Assembly (NCBI RefSeq): GCF_001039355.2
Contig: NW_019775680.1
Location: forward strand, 114,978 to 178,977
Reading direction: 5' to 3'
DNA: 64,000 bases
Origin: Lingula anatina
Lineage: Eukaryota; Brachiopoda; Lingulata; Lingulida; Lingulidae
Below, piece after piece: positions 37,801 to 52,800 of this stretch. Below the pieces are notes generated by a model. That model did no database searches. It saw nothing but the letters and a program-made list of their open reading frames with translations, and was not told the origin of the DNA. The number at the start of each line of letters is the position of its first letter. The stretch's first letter is position 1. The position numbers and the translations under genes are program-made.

Positions 37801-40800
37801 ATGGGTTTTGCATTCCTGAAAGTGAGGACAGTATTTTTTGCAGTATTTGTCACTGGCATACAAAGCAGTTTTGGATATGTCTCTATGCCTTTCCCTACCT
37901 ACAATCCCAGTATTGTGGAGAGAACAAAATATGACCATCTAACGCAAGTTGCTGTTAATCAGGAAAATGGCCACGTCTTCGTTGGTGGTAAAAACCAAGT
38001 GTATCAACTGGATAAAGATTTGAGACTGATGTACAATATCACCACGGGTCCCGTGTTGGACAATGTCTTGTGTTCACCTTCTGCAAATTGCAATTTCAGA
38101 AAAAATGTGGTGGATAATTATAATAAGATTTTGGAGATTGATCCTGTCAATAAAGTTCTTCTGTATTGTGGCAGCACACACCAAGGATTGTGTGCGGTCG
38201 GTTCGTTGAAGAACATTTCACAGCGATCACTCCTCAGAGGGAACTCGACGCTGAATTATGTAGGGGGCAAGAAGAGCGCTGTTGCTTTTTTCGGGAGCCG
38301 CCCGACAAATTTTTCCCACTACTGTGAAGGGAGTGTTGTGTACACAGGCGTGTCTTATGATGACAGACCTTCCGAATTCCTCCCAAAGTCAATCTCCACA
38401 AGATGTCTGAGAGCAGAAAAAGAATCATACGATATGAAATATCTTTATGAGCATGCTGAGTACAATGTCTTTTCAGCCATTGATATTGCAAGTGAGTACA
38501 AAAGTACTTTCCGAGTGAAATACATTTACAACTTTGAGGACCAAGGATTTACGTATTTTCTCATCGTACAACCAGAAGGGCTAAATAAGCACAAATATAA
38601 CACTAGGCTAGCAAGGGTATGTCAGAATGATCTGGGGTATTATTCCTACACTGAGATGCCCTTGGAATGTGGGTATATCGAACCTTACAACATTGCCACG
38701 GCTGCATACTTTGGAGTGGCTGGATCAGACTTGGGTAGCTCAGCCTATATACAATTTGAGGCAAACGAGAAAGTTTTATTTGTGACTTTTGGGAAGAGTC
38801 ATCCGGGCAGCGCGTCTCCAGATCCCATGTCAGGTTCGGCTGTGTGCGTGTTTAAAATGGCCGATGTCATGATGGGGTTTACGCAGACTCAACGAGACTG
38901 TTACGAGGGAAGACAAGAAGATGCCAGCATTATGAAGTGGTTCATTCCTACAGCGTCAAGTTGTGAGGTAAGGTTGACAGAACTACTCTTCATTAGAATT
39001 CGGTATAATTTTGATAGTGAATATCAAATAAAGTGCGATATTTTCATGTCTGGTGTACAATGCACCTTTTCTCCATGTACTAGTAGGCAGATGATTTGCA
39101 GTTAAGTTACGCTGTCAGTTACAAATTGGAGAAATTTTACAGATGTGTTAGGTATGAAATAACCATTGACTAATAACGTACTATTTATTTTCTGAAGACA
39201 TCAGATAACACTTTTCAGTCTAGAGCGATTTTACAATGTTGTATCAGGCTTCCAGTGTCTTTTGTCACTTTTATACAGACTTTTTTGCTTATGCTGAAAA
39301 TATATATTCCATTTCTCTGTGCGTATTTTGTGTTTGTGTGTGTGCTTGTGTGTAAATGTGTGTTTATAATTGTAACTTGGATTGTTTTAATATACTAGAT
39401 ATGCAATGATAGCTCTTGTTAATTCAAATGTTATTTATAGATTGATGCTCAATAAGATTGTGGGTAATTGGCTTTGATTAATTAAGAAACTGAGTTGCAG
39501 TTGTATTAATTTCTTGAAATGAAAAAAAAAAAAAAACTTAGATCTGTGAGATGTTACCATGTCCTTCTAGTAAACTTGCAGAAAATAAAACAGAATCTCA
39601 TTCACTTGTGCAATAAAAGACTTATAACAACTGAACTAGAAAAATGAGTATCTTAACAACATTATTTGGGTTATGATCAATGGATGTCCTGAAGCAGTTG
39701 CTGATGATATTCTGTTGTTCAGTTAGTTGCAAGTGAATTATTCTTGGTCTTTCTGTACTGTTCTGTGTTACATGACAAAAGACTGGCCTATCCTTCACAT
39801 ATCTCACCTATTGTAACAATATCAAATATCGCACCACAGGTGTCTATAGGTCACATGTACCTGTATGTATTATATATAATGAATGTGATTTGGTTTTCAG
39901 TGAAGTCTTCTATGCAGTTTGACTACAAACAGCTTTAGTTTTTTTTTATTATTTAAAATGCATGTATGATTAATATTTATAATTTATTATCAAATGTGTG
40001 TCTGGTTATTATAATTGTTTAGGTATTCATAACTGAGAAGTGAACTTGCGCAGTCATGAATCTTAGTGTGTCAAGAGACATATCCTTAATAACTGTGATG
40101 AAATCTGAGAAAAACTTTTCCGCTTTGTTATTATGTTATTGTAATGTGGATGAAGACATTTCAGTCGTCATTGAATCTTGGCTATTAGTCTTATTTTTTT
40201 TGTTGCGTATGATGAAATTATCCTAGAATGCACCAAGTTTGGACAAAGCTTATGGGTTAAATTAAGCTTAAAAGCATTGCAAAATTATTTACTGGTACTC
40301 TACTATAGACTTAATTTTGCAATGTGGCAAAAATTACCCCAGGGCCTCTGTTCAAAATGAGGAAAAGCTGTGGTTAGACATAAGGTCCTGTTACTCTACA
40401 CCAGGATTTCCCCCTTTCCCACTTATTTCTTTAAATTTTTCATTAAGGAAGGTTAAATTTGGGGTTTTTGGTTTTCCGTGTCAGTAAGCAGGTTCCTGTA
40501 AATTTATTGTTACTTATGAATAAACTGATTTTTTTATAATAAATATTTTTGTCAAGTGGAACATGAAAAATGTAGTGTGTATGTGAAAGAGTATGCTTAT
40601 AATATCTCTTCTTCTTATCTATACTTTCCCACACAACTATTTAGATTAATGTTATTTAGTTTTCAAATTCTTGAATTGATCATATTTGTATAAGATTAGT
40701 TTAGAAGTGTATTTCAAATATGATTTGTGAACAAATGTGCAGCAAAAATTATTTTTGCCCTCTGCATTCCCATAGTGTGTAAGTGGTAATAGTAATTCTT

Positions 40801-43800
40801 TCCAATACATATTTTTACTAGGCAATTTACTATTGAAAAAAAAAAGCTTATTTGAAAAAAAAATATGAATATCTAAAAATGAAGAAAAAAAGTTGAATAA
40901 AAAGATTTTTTAAAATATTAGATATGAGGCGTAGTTTGCTGTCATTTGAAATTTTTAATAATTATTAATTCCTTTTAAATATTTACAAGACCTGTTTAAA
41001 TTCTTCTTACAGAGATCAGACTTGGTGACTGTGAACGACCATTTTTGCGGAAAACAAGACAATGTGGCCATTCAGGGATCGGAACCCATATATGGAGAAA
41101 TATTATTTAAAATTTCCAACACTGTACTTACTGCAGTGGCCATCACCACTTACCAGACTCACACAGTAGCAATCATTGGGACCAATGATGGACGCATTAT
41201 GAAGGTATGATTTGAATTAAAGGGGATAAACTTCTCTTTGGTCTCAGGATAATATTAACTTTTTGCTATAAAACTACTTACTGTATTAGCTTTTTACTGT
41301 AAAAGTAAAATTGTTTTACTGCTGATTATTTTATTTATTTAAGTGAAATAGTAATACATTTTGTTAAATATTTGGTTCATGTCTATTACCTACTTGGACT
41401 GTTTTTATTTCTCTGGAAATATGTTCAGTACTGTGTGAAATTCCACTGAAAGATTTCATTCTGTTGAGAATGACACACAGGCAGATGTCACAGCCTAAAA
41501 GGCCATAAAAGTACAGCTTTTAGTGCCAGCTACTATGCCGTATTTACTTTGCAAATTTGTAGTATCAATCACAAGTCAAATATTTACTCTGTTTGTTCGG
41601 TGTGGAGATGAACTTGAACTGGACACAGTATCACCACCCCATTTCGTGAAATTGGAAGATGTGCTTTGTCTAAGGCAGTTTTTCTCTGTAACTGTCAATT
41701 TTTTTTGTCAAAAATTTACACCACCGACTACTCTGCCTCTTGTTTACATTTGAAACTGTTAGTGTTCTTTGTCAAGTGACAAATATATTACCTGATGTAA
41801 AACAATCAACAACATCGGTAACTCTAACTGGTTACATTGTCAAAGTTGTCTCCATTTTATCATTTTTTGGAGGCATATCTTTTAAATGATTCTTTGTCAT
41901 ATGTCTTAATGTCTACATTTAACATTTGTTATAAGACATAAATTGTTTCTTTAATTATATTGTAGGCAATTCTTAATGGCACAGAAAATGTGAAACCATA
42001 CATGAATGTGTCGCTGAGTGAAGATGCAGGGATCGCAATAGAGAAAGACATGGAGTTCGACCCAGAGAGGAAGAATTTGTACATTATGGCAGGTCCCAAG
42101 GTAAGTTCTTCCTACTTGTTTTCCAGCCCCCCCCCCCTCAAAAAATTATTTTTTTACAGTCTTTATTTCCAATACTTTTGTCATAATTTGCAATATTTGA
42201 ATGCAGTAGTCTTCATTCCTCTAAAAAACTATGTTTTTGTCTATGTGAGCATACATTATATAGCAAGTCGTAGTGTGTTTGGTTCAAATCTAGTCCTCTA
42301 GAGGCATTTGTATCCTGGATTGAAAAAAACTTGTGCTTGGCACCTAATAGTTTTCTCGCAAAAGAGAAAGACAGAGAGAGAGCGAAAGAGAGAGAGAAAG
42401 GGGTTCTAGGAAGATAAGGTGAAACCACATACTAGTAGGACATTCGCCAGCTACAACTGAAGCAGCTGATAGGAGTATTTGGCCACCAGAGATTGGCAGT
42501 AGGCAGTTGTTTATGCTGGTTTCACCTGTCATTTTCAATTAAATTGTGCATGAAATTCTTGTCAAAACTGAATAGATTTAGGGTGGTTGATCTGCTGGGC
42601 TTTTGAGTGTATTAAATAGCTGGCATTTCTGATATTTTGTTATTATCTTGAATGCCTTGATGCTGACTTGCTGTGACTCAAATATTTTGTACTTTTTATA
42701 AAGGTTATAATTAACTCCCAGGGATGGAATTTGCAGGAGCTATTTTCTTTTATAATAGTACAAGGTAGTGGAAAAGTGAAAATATATTTTAAACAAGAAA
42801 AATGATATATGCACCCTTGAGTCAGATATTTCTTTTAACTGCATAAAAAAAATCATGTAAAAGTGATGTTTGTTTATCTCTGTACAATTAAAAGATGTTT
42901 GTAAGTATTCTTCTTTCAAATATCAGTTAATGAATAAATGCAAAGAAAGATAAAGTTAGCCCAAAACCTGCTTCTTTATGTTAAAGATGTCAACTGTGTG
43001 AGTTGAGAGAGACACACTCAAGTTAAGACGTCTTCTAGACAAGCCCTCAAGCTGTTATCTTTAAGTGGCTCCTCACTTTATCAGAAGGCAACTACTTCAG
43101 GTATTACATCACTGGCTCTCTGAGTTAATGGAATGAAAGGAAGTGGTCTTGTTTTAATAAAACTAAAACAAGCTTCTAGTCTAAACTTTGAGATCAATTA
43201 CAATTAAATGCCTGTCAACAGAGGTGTCAATTCTGGAAATATAGCTATGTTTTGGTCATCTGAGCTAGTTGTCCACAGAGATTGAGCAATTTCACAGGCA
43301 ATTAGACCCTATGTTTTGTTGAAACAAGAAGGGATGGCTGTGTTTTTGGTTGAAATACCAGCACTCTATTAAGAAAGCAATGAAAGTAGCCATATCCTCA
43401 CTTTATGTAATTTCTTCTGAAACCATGACTGGTTTTCCAAACAAATGATGTGTCAGTTCAAATTTGACCAGTATTTGAGATATACTGAAGAAGACTAAGG
43501 CTTCGTTCACATGCAATGTCTATTTTCTAAATTCTATTTTCTATTTGCGGCATGTCTTATGATCATGGTCTGTGCACTGAATATCCCGCCGCGTAATTAC
43601 TGGCAGCGCGAGCCAGTTACTATAAGTTACTATAATACTATAATAGAATTTAGAAAATAGACATTGCATGTGATGAAGCCTTATTTTGGTTTTCTTACCT
43701 ACTGATATACAATAGGGTGTTTTCTGAAAAGCACTGCCACTTAGATTGCATGCTCCTTAAGAACAAATGGCTTTCTGATTCCAACATGATTTATAACCAG

Positions 43801-46800
43801 AAAAAAAAATGACTGATCAACATTTTCATGAAAAGAATACATACAGTGAAGTTTTAGGTATCAGAGATGTCAGTTTTAGGTTTAGTTTTAATTTTGGAGA
43901 TTGTTCTTTTCAGAGTCACATAATTGACATAATTATGATTCAGAAAAGCACCATATGTAAAAGATTGCTCATGATGACTTCACAATGACAGATTCAGAGA
44001 TTTGGACAAAGAAAAAGTGCATGCAGCGGTTTAGTCAAGACAAATTTTAACTTGCACAGATTTTATGGGTTCAATTTTATGACCAAGTCTTAACAGTAAA
44101 GAATGGACTTGGAAATTAAGTGCCCTAGTTTACCCAAGAGAATTATGAACTTTTACTCATTTTTTTTTTCAGTAGTCTTCATAATTCACGATCAAACGAA
44201 TGTCATGTAACCAAAAATTTTTTAGTAAACTCTGAAACTCCGGGTCTGCCGTGGGCAACAGAAAGGAAGCTGGGTCGGTAGCGGAGGCAGATAACTGTTG
44301 CAGTTTACCACATTAAATGTGACAAAAGAGGAGAATAAATGCTCATAAATCCACACTTTAAGACCCATTGTCAACCCTTGAGTTCCTGCCATTGAAGATT
44401 GATAGTTATTTGTTCCTTACAGCTGCTGTACTTGTTCTGAAAGTTTTTTAATGAAATGCTGAGCAAGTGACACATCGTCATTTATTAGGTAAAAAAAATC
44501 TATTTAAATAGTAACGGATCTTGGTGATCTAACATGTGATTCGCATGTACTTGTGTGTAGGTCTGACATAATGTCTTTCTCATATAATGATATCACATAA
44601 AAGGCTTAGTGCAACTTTGAAAAAAAAAAGGAAAGAAAAAACATGGTCTTTTAGTCTCTGTGTATGGGTATGAAGTAGAAAGGCACTTGACTACTACCAT
44701 GGCATCACACTGAATTTAGAAAGAAATAAACTTACAGATTAAACCATTGTGTGCCAGCTTATACAATTTACTTGTCTACATGCTTAAGTACCTTTTATTT
44801 TATTGCTTTAATTTTACTGCATCATAAAGAAAAGTATTATACAAGGTTAACCACAGTTATGTTGTATGCAATGCAGTATGCAATGCATAGATTGTGAATC
44901 CCATTATTGAAGTTATAATTAAAAGGGTAATGCAGAATAAAAATACTGAAGAAAAATCTTCAGTGTGTTGATAATTTTTCATAACTTTTACAGGGTTCCA
45001 ATCTTTTCTTTGGATGTTTAGCTAAAATGGTTTTTCAGTTCAGAGATGGGAACACCAGTTACAATGTGACCTGTATTCTGGACTCATGAATCCTAAGGGC
45101 AGCAGGCAACCCTGCTTTTGATGGATGGTGACAGAATGAAGGTCCACATTTGTTTGTAATAAGCTTGATTTTTTTCCCCCATTTAACCTTTCTTCAGTAG
45201 CATGGTATGCCTTGCACAAGGCCATGTATGGGGAAAGTGCAACTTTGGGTCACTTAGTGTTTTGGCCTTATTTTTGTCCTTTTGGAAACAATTTTTTTAG
45301 GTTTTAAATTTAATATAGACTAACACCAAGTTGGGAATTTGGTGAATATTTGCAAACACTATTGTTGTCTGATGGAAAACTTACATGAGATGACTGAAAG
45401 ATATGTCTCGACAGAATATAAACTATATACAAATCCTTTAAAGAAAAGATCAACAGTTGAAAGATTAGTGACTTCAGTTGACTGAAATGTCACAATTTTT
45501 GTACTTTGCCTCTGCAAAAAGTGCAGTTGAATGTCTTGGTTCTTTCTTAATATTGTTTACGGCTGTGACCAGATTTCTGAAGCTTGAAGGAAATTGCTCT
45601 CATTTCCTCTGAGACTTACACAAAAACTACTGAACTGGAAAATGCTTCTTGACTCCAACTTTCTTTCAAATCCATGGGAGGGTGGGGGATTTGATAATTT
45701 TTTTTCCTCTTTCATTTAAGGATTTCAGGAGGATCCAGCTGTTTTAAGATCCGCTTTTAAAAATTGTGACTGGCTACTGGATGATTTGCTTGTCTAATAA
45801 AAATGAAAGGCTTGGCTGTGAAAATATGTCTCCAAGATGCTCAATTTAATGTGTAACTTGAAGCTCATTGCACCCCAGTGGCAGTGAGCTAATTTGTCTG
45901 CGCTTTGCCAAGTTAAAGTGACTGAGTTGGCTGGGCCTAGTTTTTCATAGGTTTTTTACTGCCTCTTCCAAATTTCAGCTGCCTGTTTGAAGAGAGTCTG
46001 CTGGCCCATCTTCACATATAGATGTTAATTTCAAATTGACTTATCGTACTAACTTGTGAACTTGTAAATGGCTGAAATAAATGATATTTAAAGCACAACA
46101 TGTAAATATATATATAACCCCATTTTGACAAGGTTGAAAAATCTTTTAACTTGTGCTCATTTAAGCATGTGGAACTCACCAAATAAAACAGCCTTATAAA
46201 TTCATATTGAATTTTTGACATATTTAGAAAAGCAAGCAGATTTATGGAGAGACATGCACACTCTTAAAACAAAGTACTTTGATGAAATTGAAGAAGCAGA
46301 ACTCTTTAGTGGCATTTCAGTATTGAGTGTGCCGGACAGAAATTATTCCCATTTTAGTGTATGTAACATACTTGCATGCACATGTACGCGTGCACCCACA
46401 TGATGCGCATGCACACACACATGCGTGCGCGCACACACACATTACAGCAAACTCCTTTTATAAAACTCAGAATGCAGAACTCTAACTCTTAAGTCATACT
46501 CTTCTCCATTGTATCCCACATTCCCCAGTAGCACATTGTCCACAAGGACACGGCCTGTCTGTATTCAACTTGAACTCAAATGAAATCAGTCAGTTTATGA
46601 ATTTAGGTGTAAGGTACAAGGAGAACAGTGTACTAATATAGCAGGAGACATGGTTAAATACTAATTATCACAGCAGCAGCCTACAGGACATGTCCAATAA
46701 CTTTCCTCAGGGGACCTTGTCCTGGCGTGACTTTCTTTTTCTTCTTTCCCTCTCATTTTATATTACTATTTTAGTAAAACCTTCTGCTGCACACTTTTTT

Positions 46801-49800
46801 GTTGACTTTTTTCTTCTTAAATGATAATTTTAACCAATGTAATTATATTTCTACATATTGATCGATGTATTTCATGTTATTGTACAAACAAAGCACCAAC
46901 ATAGGATACATTGTTAGTTAATTTATGTCAGCTTTATTAAAGCTTGATATCAAAGCAGACTGTGGGAAGGATTTGTAATCATAGACAGCAGGCCCATAGC
47001 CAGCAATTTCAGAGGGGGAGGGGGGAGTGTTTGTTTTCTGATTTCTCTGAATACACTTTAACAAGAATCCCCAAAAGAGTTGGATAGATCAAGCTGATAC
47101 GATGTTTGAAGCTGAATGCGGTCAATTAGCTTCAGATGTTAAAAAAGCTTTCATCACACTGTCCCGACTTGAGTAGAAAGGTGTCTTGGAACAGCTCTTC
47201 TCACAAACATTGACTGTGAAATGCCTGTCATTTGTGTTAACCATGGAACCCGCATGTCTATATTCCTTTGCACATTTTGTCTACATTTTCATACTACAGA
47301 TGTAGTTAGTAAAATAAGAGAGTTTATGTGCCAGCAGTTTTTTCATCAGATTTACACATATACAAACGTTCATGTTTGCATTCCTTACATGTAACTTAAT
47401 ATGAAATTAGGGGTTTGTGCACTACGCTGCCTTGTTATTTGAAGAAAAAAACTAGTTGCATGGCACGAACACCAAAGATCACAGATGTTTGCTTACTCCT
47501 GTCAAAACAAGAGGTTTGTGATAGCTTGAACTTTTGGCCCGTTTCTTGTCTGTCAGGCTTCTTCAGAGATTGCAGAACATTGAGATATATCCAGGTATTA
47601 TAAAGCCAGTGGCACAAGTCACTGCTGAAAAGGCAATAGAGCCTGAACATTTTAGAATACTTCCTGATGTTGACTAACCAAGTTTTGCAGCAGACTAAGG
47701 CTCTGTTCTCACAACTTTTAGATCGATCTATCACCGCGGGGAGTCTCACTAGATTACTGTCAGATAATCCCCCTTAAGTGTCCGTCCCCTCCTACTACAA
47801 GCTTTAAGGGGTAATTAACTTTCGTGTCCGCCCGGCTGACAGCTATTTAGCGTGAACCCCCAGGGAGTTAGGTCGATCCAATGTAGGTCGATCTAATCTA
47901 TGAGAATGGGGTGTAAAACTGCCTGTGAGAGAGTTTGAGAATGCATTTGTGTTCTGTTTACATTTATGTTGAAATCATTTACTTTTCATAAAGTGACATG
48001 TTGAATGTCCATATTCAAATTATAGGAGAGAGAGGGAGAGAGAAAGGTAGAACTTATATGACAAAAAGGCAAGGGAGAATTTCTAAAATATGACAGTCTT
48101 TCCAGGGTCGCTTGTATTTCACAGGCTAGCCTGGATCCAAATTTAAACCCTGGACAATAAACTGAACTTTTACATTCAAGAACGACACCAACCCTAAGGG
48201 AAAGTCTTCGATTTCAGCTTGAACTTAGAGAGGCACGCAGTCGCAAATAAACATACCTGCACCCGTGAATAGAGACCAAACATTCCATAGTTTTTACTCA
48301 AGAAAGGGTGAGGCATTGCCCTGGGTTTCTTAGTTTTACCAGTGACCTTGGTTCCTCAGTCATAGAATGCTGTAAAGGAAACTCACTTTGAGACATAGTT
48401 TTTTAACTTTGAAACTCAGGGTGGAAGCAGGACTTGGCAGTCGGTCTAATCCAATATACACTGCAGCTGTTTGCCTGCAATTAAATTCTCGCTTCAGTAT
48501 TATATTCCTTAGCACAATACTCTACCTGCTTGATTATTTTGTTAGCCCACTTTACGATTCTAAATCCTTCTCCGATACCAACAGAGGGAGAGATAAACGC
48601 ATTCCGGGTTGAGTGTAGTTTATTAAGAATAATCTCAAAGACCCACAACATATTAATGTCAGTATTGACGGAAAGGTAAACAATTTATTTTGCTATCAGG
48701 TTTAACAGGCAGGTAATGTTAGAAGACCACCTGATAAGTTTTACGGCTCAGCTAGCCGTTGGCATGGGAAGAAAAATATCCAAAAAATTTCTCTCCTACC
48801 TGTGTGATAAGCTCTAGAAGTTCTACCTTTGGTGGAGCTTTTTTAAGGAAGGACAGTGTTCTCGAGTAATATTCAATATATGTCTTTCAAAGTTCCAGTT
48901 TTTCTTTTCTTCGCAACTTTATTGAGGGGCATGATGCCATGCATGCATTCAAACGAAAAGACAAACTGGTCAAAAATGGAAGAAAGGGAGCTGCCCTTGC
49001 AAGATAAAACTTCTGGTTTAATATTTGAATAAGCGTTTTAGTATTTTTTTTACAAACTCACGGACAAAATTTGATTGTTAACTGTACCTCTTTTTATTGC
49101 TTTGAATTACTGCTAAAACTCGGGAAGAAAAATACGATGCAGTAACTCCAAATATTCTGAAAATTTCCTTCGTAGGAGGTAGTGGAGAGGAACAGGTTTT
49201 TAAAAAATGGGCAGATCTAAATTTAGGATTCCTTAACAGATCTTTCCAAGAGTTCTTGAAGAAATGCAGACACCTGTTGTGGACACCAGGAGGAGATAAA
49301 ACATTCTCTTGGAAAATCACATACCACTTTTATGCTGAAAGCGTATTTCTTCCCTGATTGTAAAAATTTGTCCTTTATTTTATTGTTATGCTTGGGATAG
49401 TTTTTTAGGGGGGGGGGGGGGCGGGAGGTGGGGGGAGGGGCTGTGGATGGTCTGTTTTATAGTCTCACCCCCTGTTTTTTGTGAGAGCAGTGGTAAAAGA
49501 CCTTTTCTACAATAATGGGTTTTTACTTGTGTCATTACAGTGTAGTGTACATGGAAGATTGTGTATGTGCACCTGTATATGTGTTTACTAGTATTGCTGT
49601 CCCCCCTCCCATTTTCAAAGAAAATTAAGAAAAGAGAAATTGCATTAGATATACACTGGCAATACATAGGTATATATGATAATAATAATAATTAATAATA
49701 ATATATGACTGAAATGAAAGTTTGGAAATTGAAAATGATTAAGCTTAGAGGAACCTCTGTCCTCAGTCTCAGTCATTCAGTTGCAATTTACATACAGATT

Positions 49801-52800
49801 TTCAGATTTTGGTCTTTGTCAGAGTGGTGATACTTTCAGGGATATGCAAAGTCATACCAAGGCCGAGAGAAATTTAGTCAGGTGACCAGTTTCCATGATT
49901 CATCAGGAAGTGATCACATCTTTTTCATGGACACTTAATCAAAACTGTCTTGACAAACTGTGGAACATTATTTTCTTAGATAATAGGTTGGATGTCTAAG
50001 ATAATATCATCTTTTGTATGTTTTCACTTTATAAAAGTACATATTTTTGATGTCTATCTTCAGCATTAAATAAGATTATATCAAACTACAGCTTTCATAA
50101 GTTATTCGAAAAACTAAAAACAGTAAGTCTGTGTCTCAGTTGGGGGGGGGGGGGGGGGAAGTTGAAAAAATGAGAAAATCTCATTTTCGCACAAGTTTGC
50201 ATCAATATGAACAAGTAACTAGCTTTTGGAATACCTTTTTCTGAGCTTAACCGTAGGACATTTTGCATTAGGTGTTGAATTCGGTTGGTGTGATCTCCAC
50301 AGTGCTGCAGTAATACTTAATAGGTGGCTCGATTGGGAGAAAATGATGTATGGGGGCAAAAATTGTATGCGCCTTTTCACTTTAATATCCTTTGAAAGAG
50401 TCTTGATAGCAAAATAGGGGGACTTTTCCCACACTGGGGCACATCTGAAAGTCATTACTGGAAAATAAACAGATTCATTTCTGAAGACACAAATGTGGTC
50501 CAGATTAAAAGAAAAAAAATTATACCAGGGTTTTGTGAGGTGGCAGGCTTCTGATGTTCTGATGTGCTGATGATTTGGAGAGCTTGTGGAAAATGTTGGC
50601 TTTAAATCAGATTGAGATATAGGATTTCATATTACACTTTATATGCTAAACCAATGAAGATTTTTTATAAAAGGAAAATAATTAGGTAAAATCCATTTAG
50701 AACATAATTATGGATAACCATGAAACTAATAATAGATCTGAATTACATGTTGGTTACTTATATTTTTGTAAATATTATTGTACAAATTATTTCCCTTGCA
50801 CCAAATACCTGAAGATAGAAAAAAAAAGTATAAAGTGTTGAATATAAAGTTTCTAAGTACATCTTTGGGAGTTTTGAAAAGTTGAAGCTCTGTATGCTTC
50901 TTATTGCTTATGCTGTATATGTGCAGTCATGCATATACACATACATGTGTGAGTGTGTGCATGTGTGTAAAAATAGGGCTCTCGAATTCTCTAATCTGCT
51001 GCTCTGACATCCACTTGGACTTTTTGTGGGTAACTACTTACACCCCATTTCCATAGATTAGATCGACCTACTTTAGATCGACCTAACTCCCTGGGGGTTC
51101 ATGCTAAATAGCTGTCAGCCGGGCGGACACGAAAGTTAATTATCCCCTTACAGCTTGTAGTAGGCGGGACGGACATTTAAGTCGGATTATCTGAAAGTAA
51201 TCTAGTGAGACTCCCCGCGGGGATAGATCGATCTAAAATCTATGGGAATAGAGCCTAAGTGATAGGATGTAAAGTAGGTTTACATAATTTGACATTTTAA
51301 TGCAGTATATAACACATAGTTGTGGTGTCATGTTTCTACTCTATCTCATCATTATGTACTAGAATGCTGAAGAAAATCTGTACATATAGGTGCTCTAAAG
51401 TCCCGATTGATGGTGATATGCTTTTAGTGAACTATCTGGCTGTTTATCAAGTACTGGTCAAGGAAGAAAGAGTGACCTTGCTTCATTAGGTGTTGTCCAA
51501 GCGTGAGTTGCTGCTGTCACTTGATATTCAGTTTACAGACAAACTGACCGACAGTGCAGAGATAACGTCCTTGAGTCGAGTTGACCACATGTTAAACTCC
51601 TAACTCGTGAAACGGATGTGAATTTCATTATTTTGAAAAAAAAAAAAGATGATAATGACCAAGCCCTATTGGAAAACTATTTTGTGAACTTACTCAGTGC
51701 TTCCATGTGTCAACCAATTTATTAAAAGTAAAAACAAACTTAATGGTAGGGGTTTTTGGAAAGGCCTGGGATATCCCAGATGCAACCCAGCAGCGCACTG
51801 CTTAGTATATCAACAATTACTAATTTGACATATTTGTGTTCCACGATGTAGGGCACTAAGAGAAACAACCTTTTTCATAATCTATTACACAAGTGACATG
51901 TTTTTCCTAAAGGTCCCATGTTTATGTATGTGTCTAAGAGAAATAGCCAGTGGTTGTTTGTATAATGCAATTGTTTGTTGTTAACCCACAGGAAAATATG
52001 TCGGGAAAATATGTCGTCTATATAAGAGGGACACAGGGTGTGAGTTATTATGACCTGGAAATCTGTTAAGATTAACAGTGAAATTGGCTCAAACCTATAA
52101 TGTGCTTTCAATTAAGGTGCATTAATGCACTGATATATTGGAAGTCTAAGATTGATAAACCGATAGATACTGCATGGGGTACTGCATTCAACCTGTTGAT
52201 TTCACAGACAAACGGGTGTCTGGGTCAGCATAAAAATGAAAACTGATTCTTAAATTCATTGATATGGGAAAAAGTTAATACTTTTCTGATAGCATGAAAA
52301 TCTAACGTGTATGTTGGTGTTGATAATATTTCGGATTATAATACTAGTGCAGCTGTAAAGAAAAACACTGAATATGCACTGAAAAAGTCAAAATGGGTTG
52401 GATGGCATATTTATGTGTTTGTGGCCATAATTTCATTATTCTAGAATGTACATTGACCATTGGCATATTAGTTAAAAAAATTTAAAGTAGTAGAAAGTGG
52501 GCCATTTTTAAATTCATAACATGGCACAAAAATTACTTCGAGAAGTTAAAAGTGTTTCCAATTATAAAAGTGAGCATTTCAAACAGGTACAATTATCAGC
52601 CTTCAAAGAATGAAAATTAGTAAACAATGTTTGCCCAAACAGAATAAAAACGTAAACAAGAGGAAATAACGAGCAGAAAAAAGTAATAAACGTTACAAAT
52701 GTGAAAATGAACGAATACGGCATGTCTTAATGTCCTAAACAAACGGAAAAAAGGCACCACAGCTGCTTCTGGAACTTGTGTAATATAATCACTGCTACCT

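Noticed and set aside
42275-42300. GGTTCAAATC resembling a tRNA T-arm box
   Set aside because: No matching acceptor or anticodon stems around it; not a tRNA.
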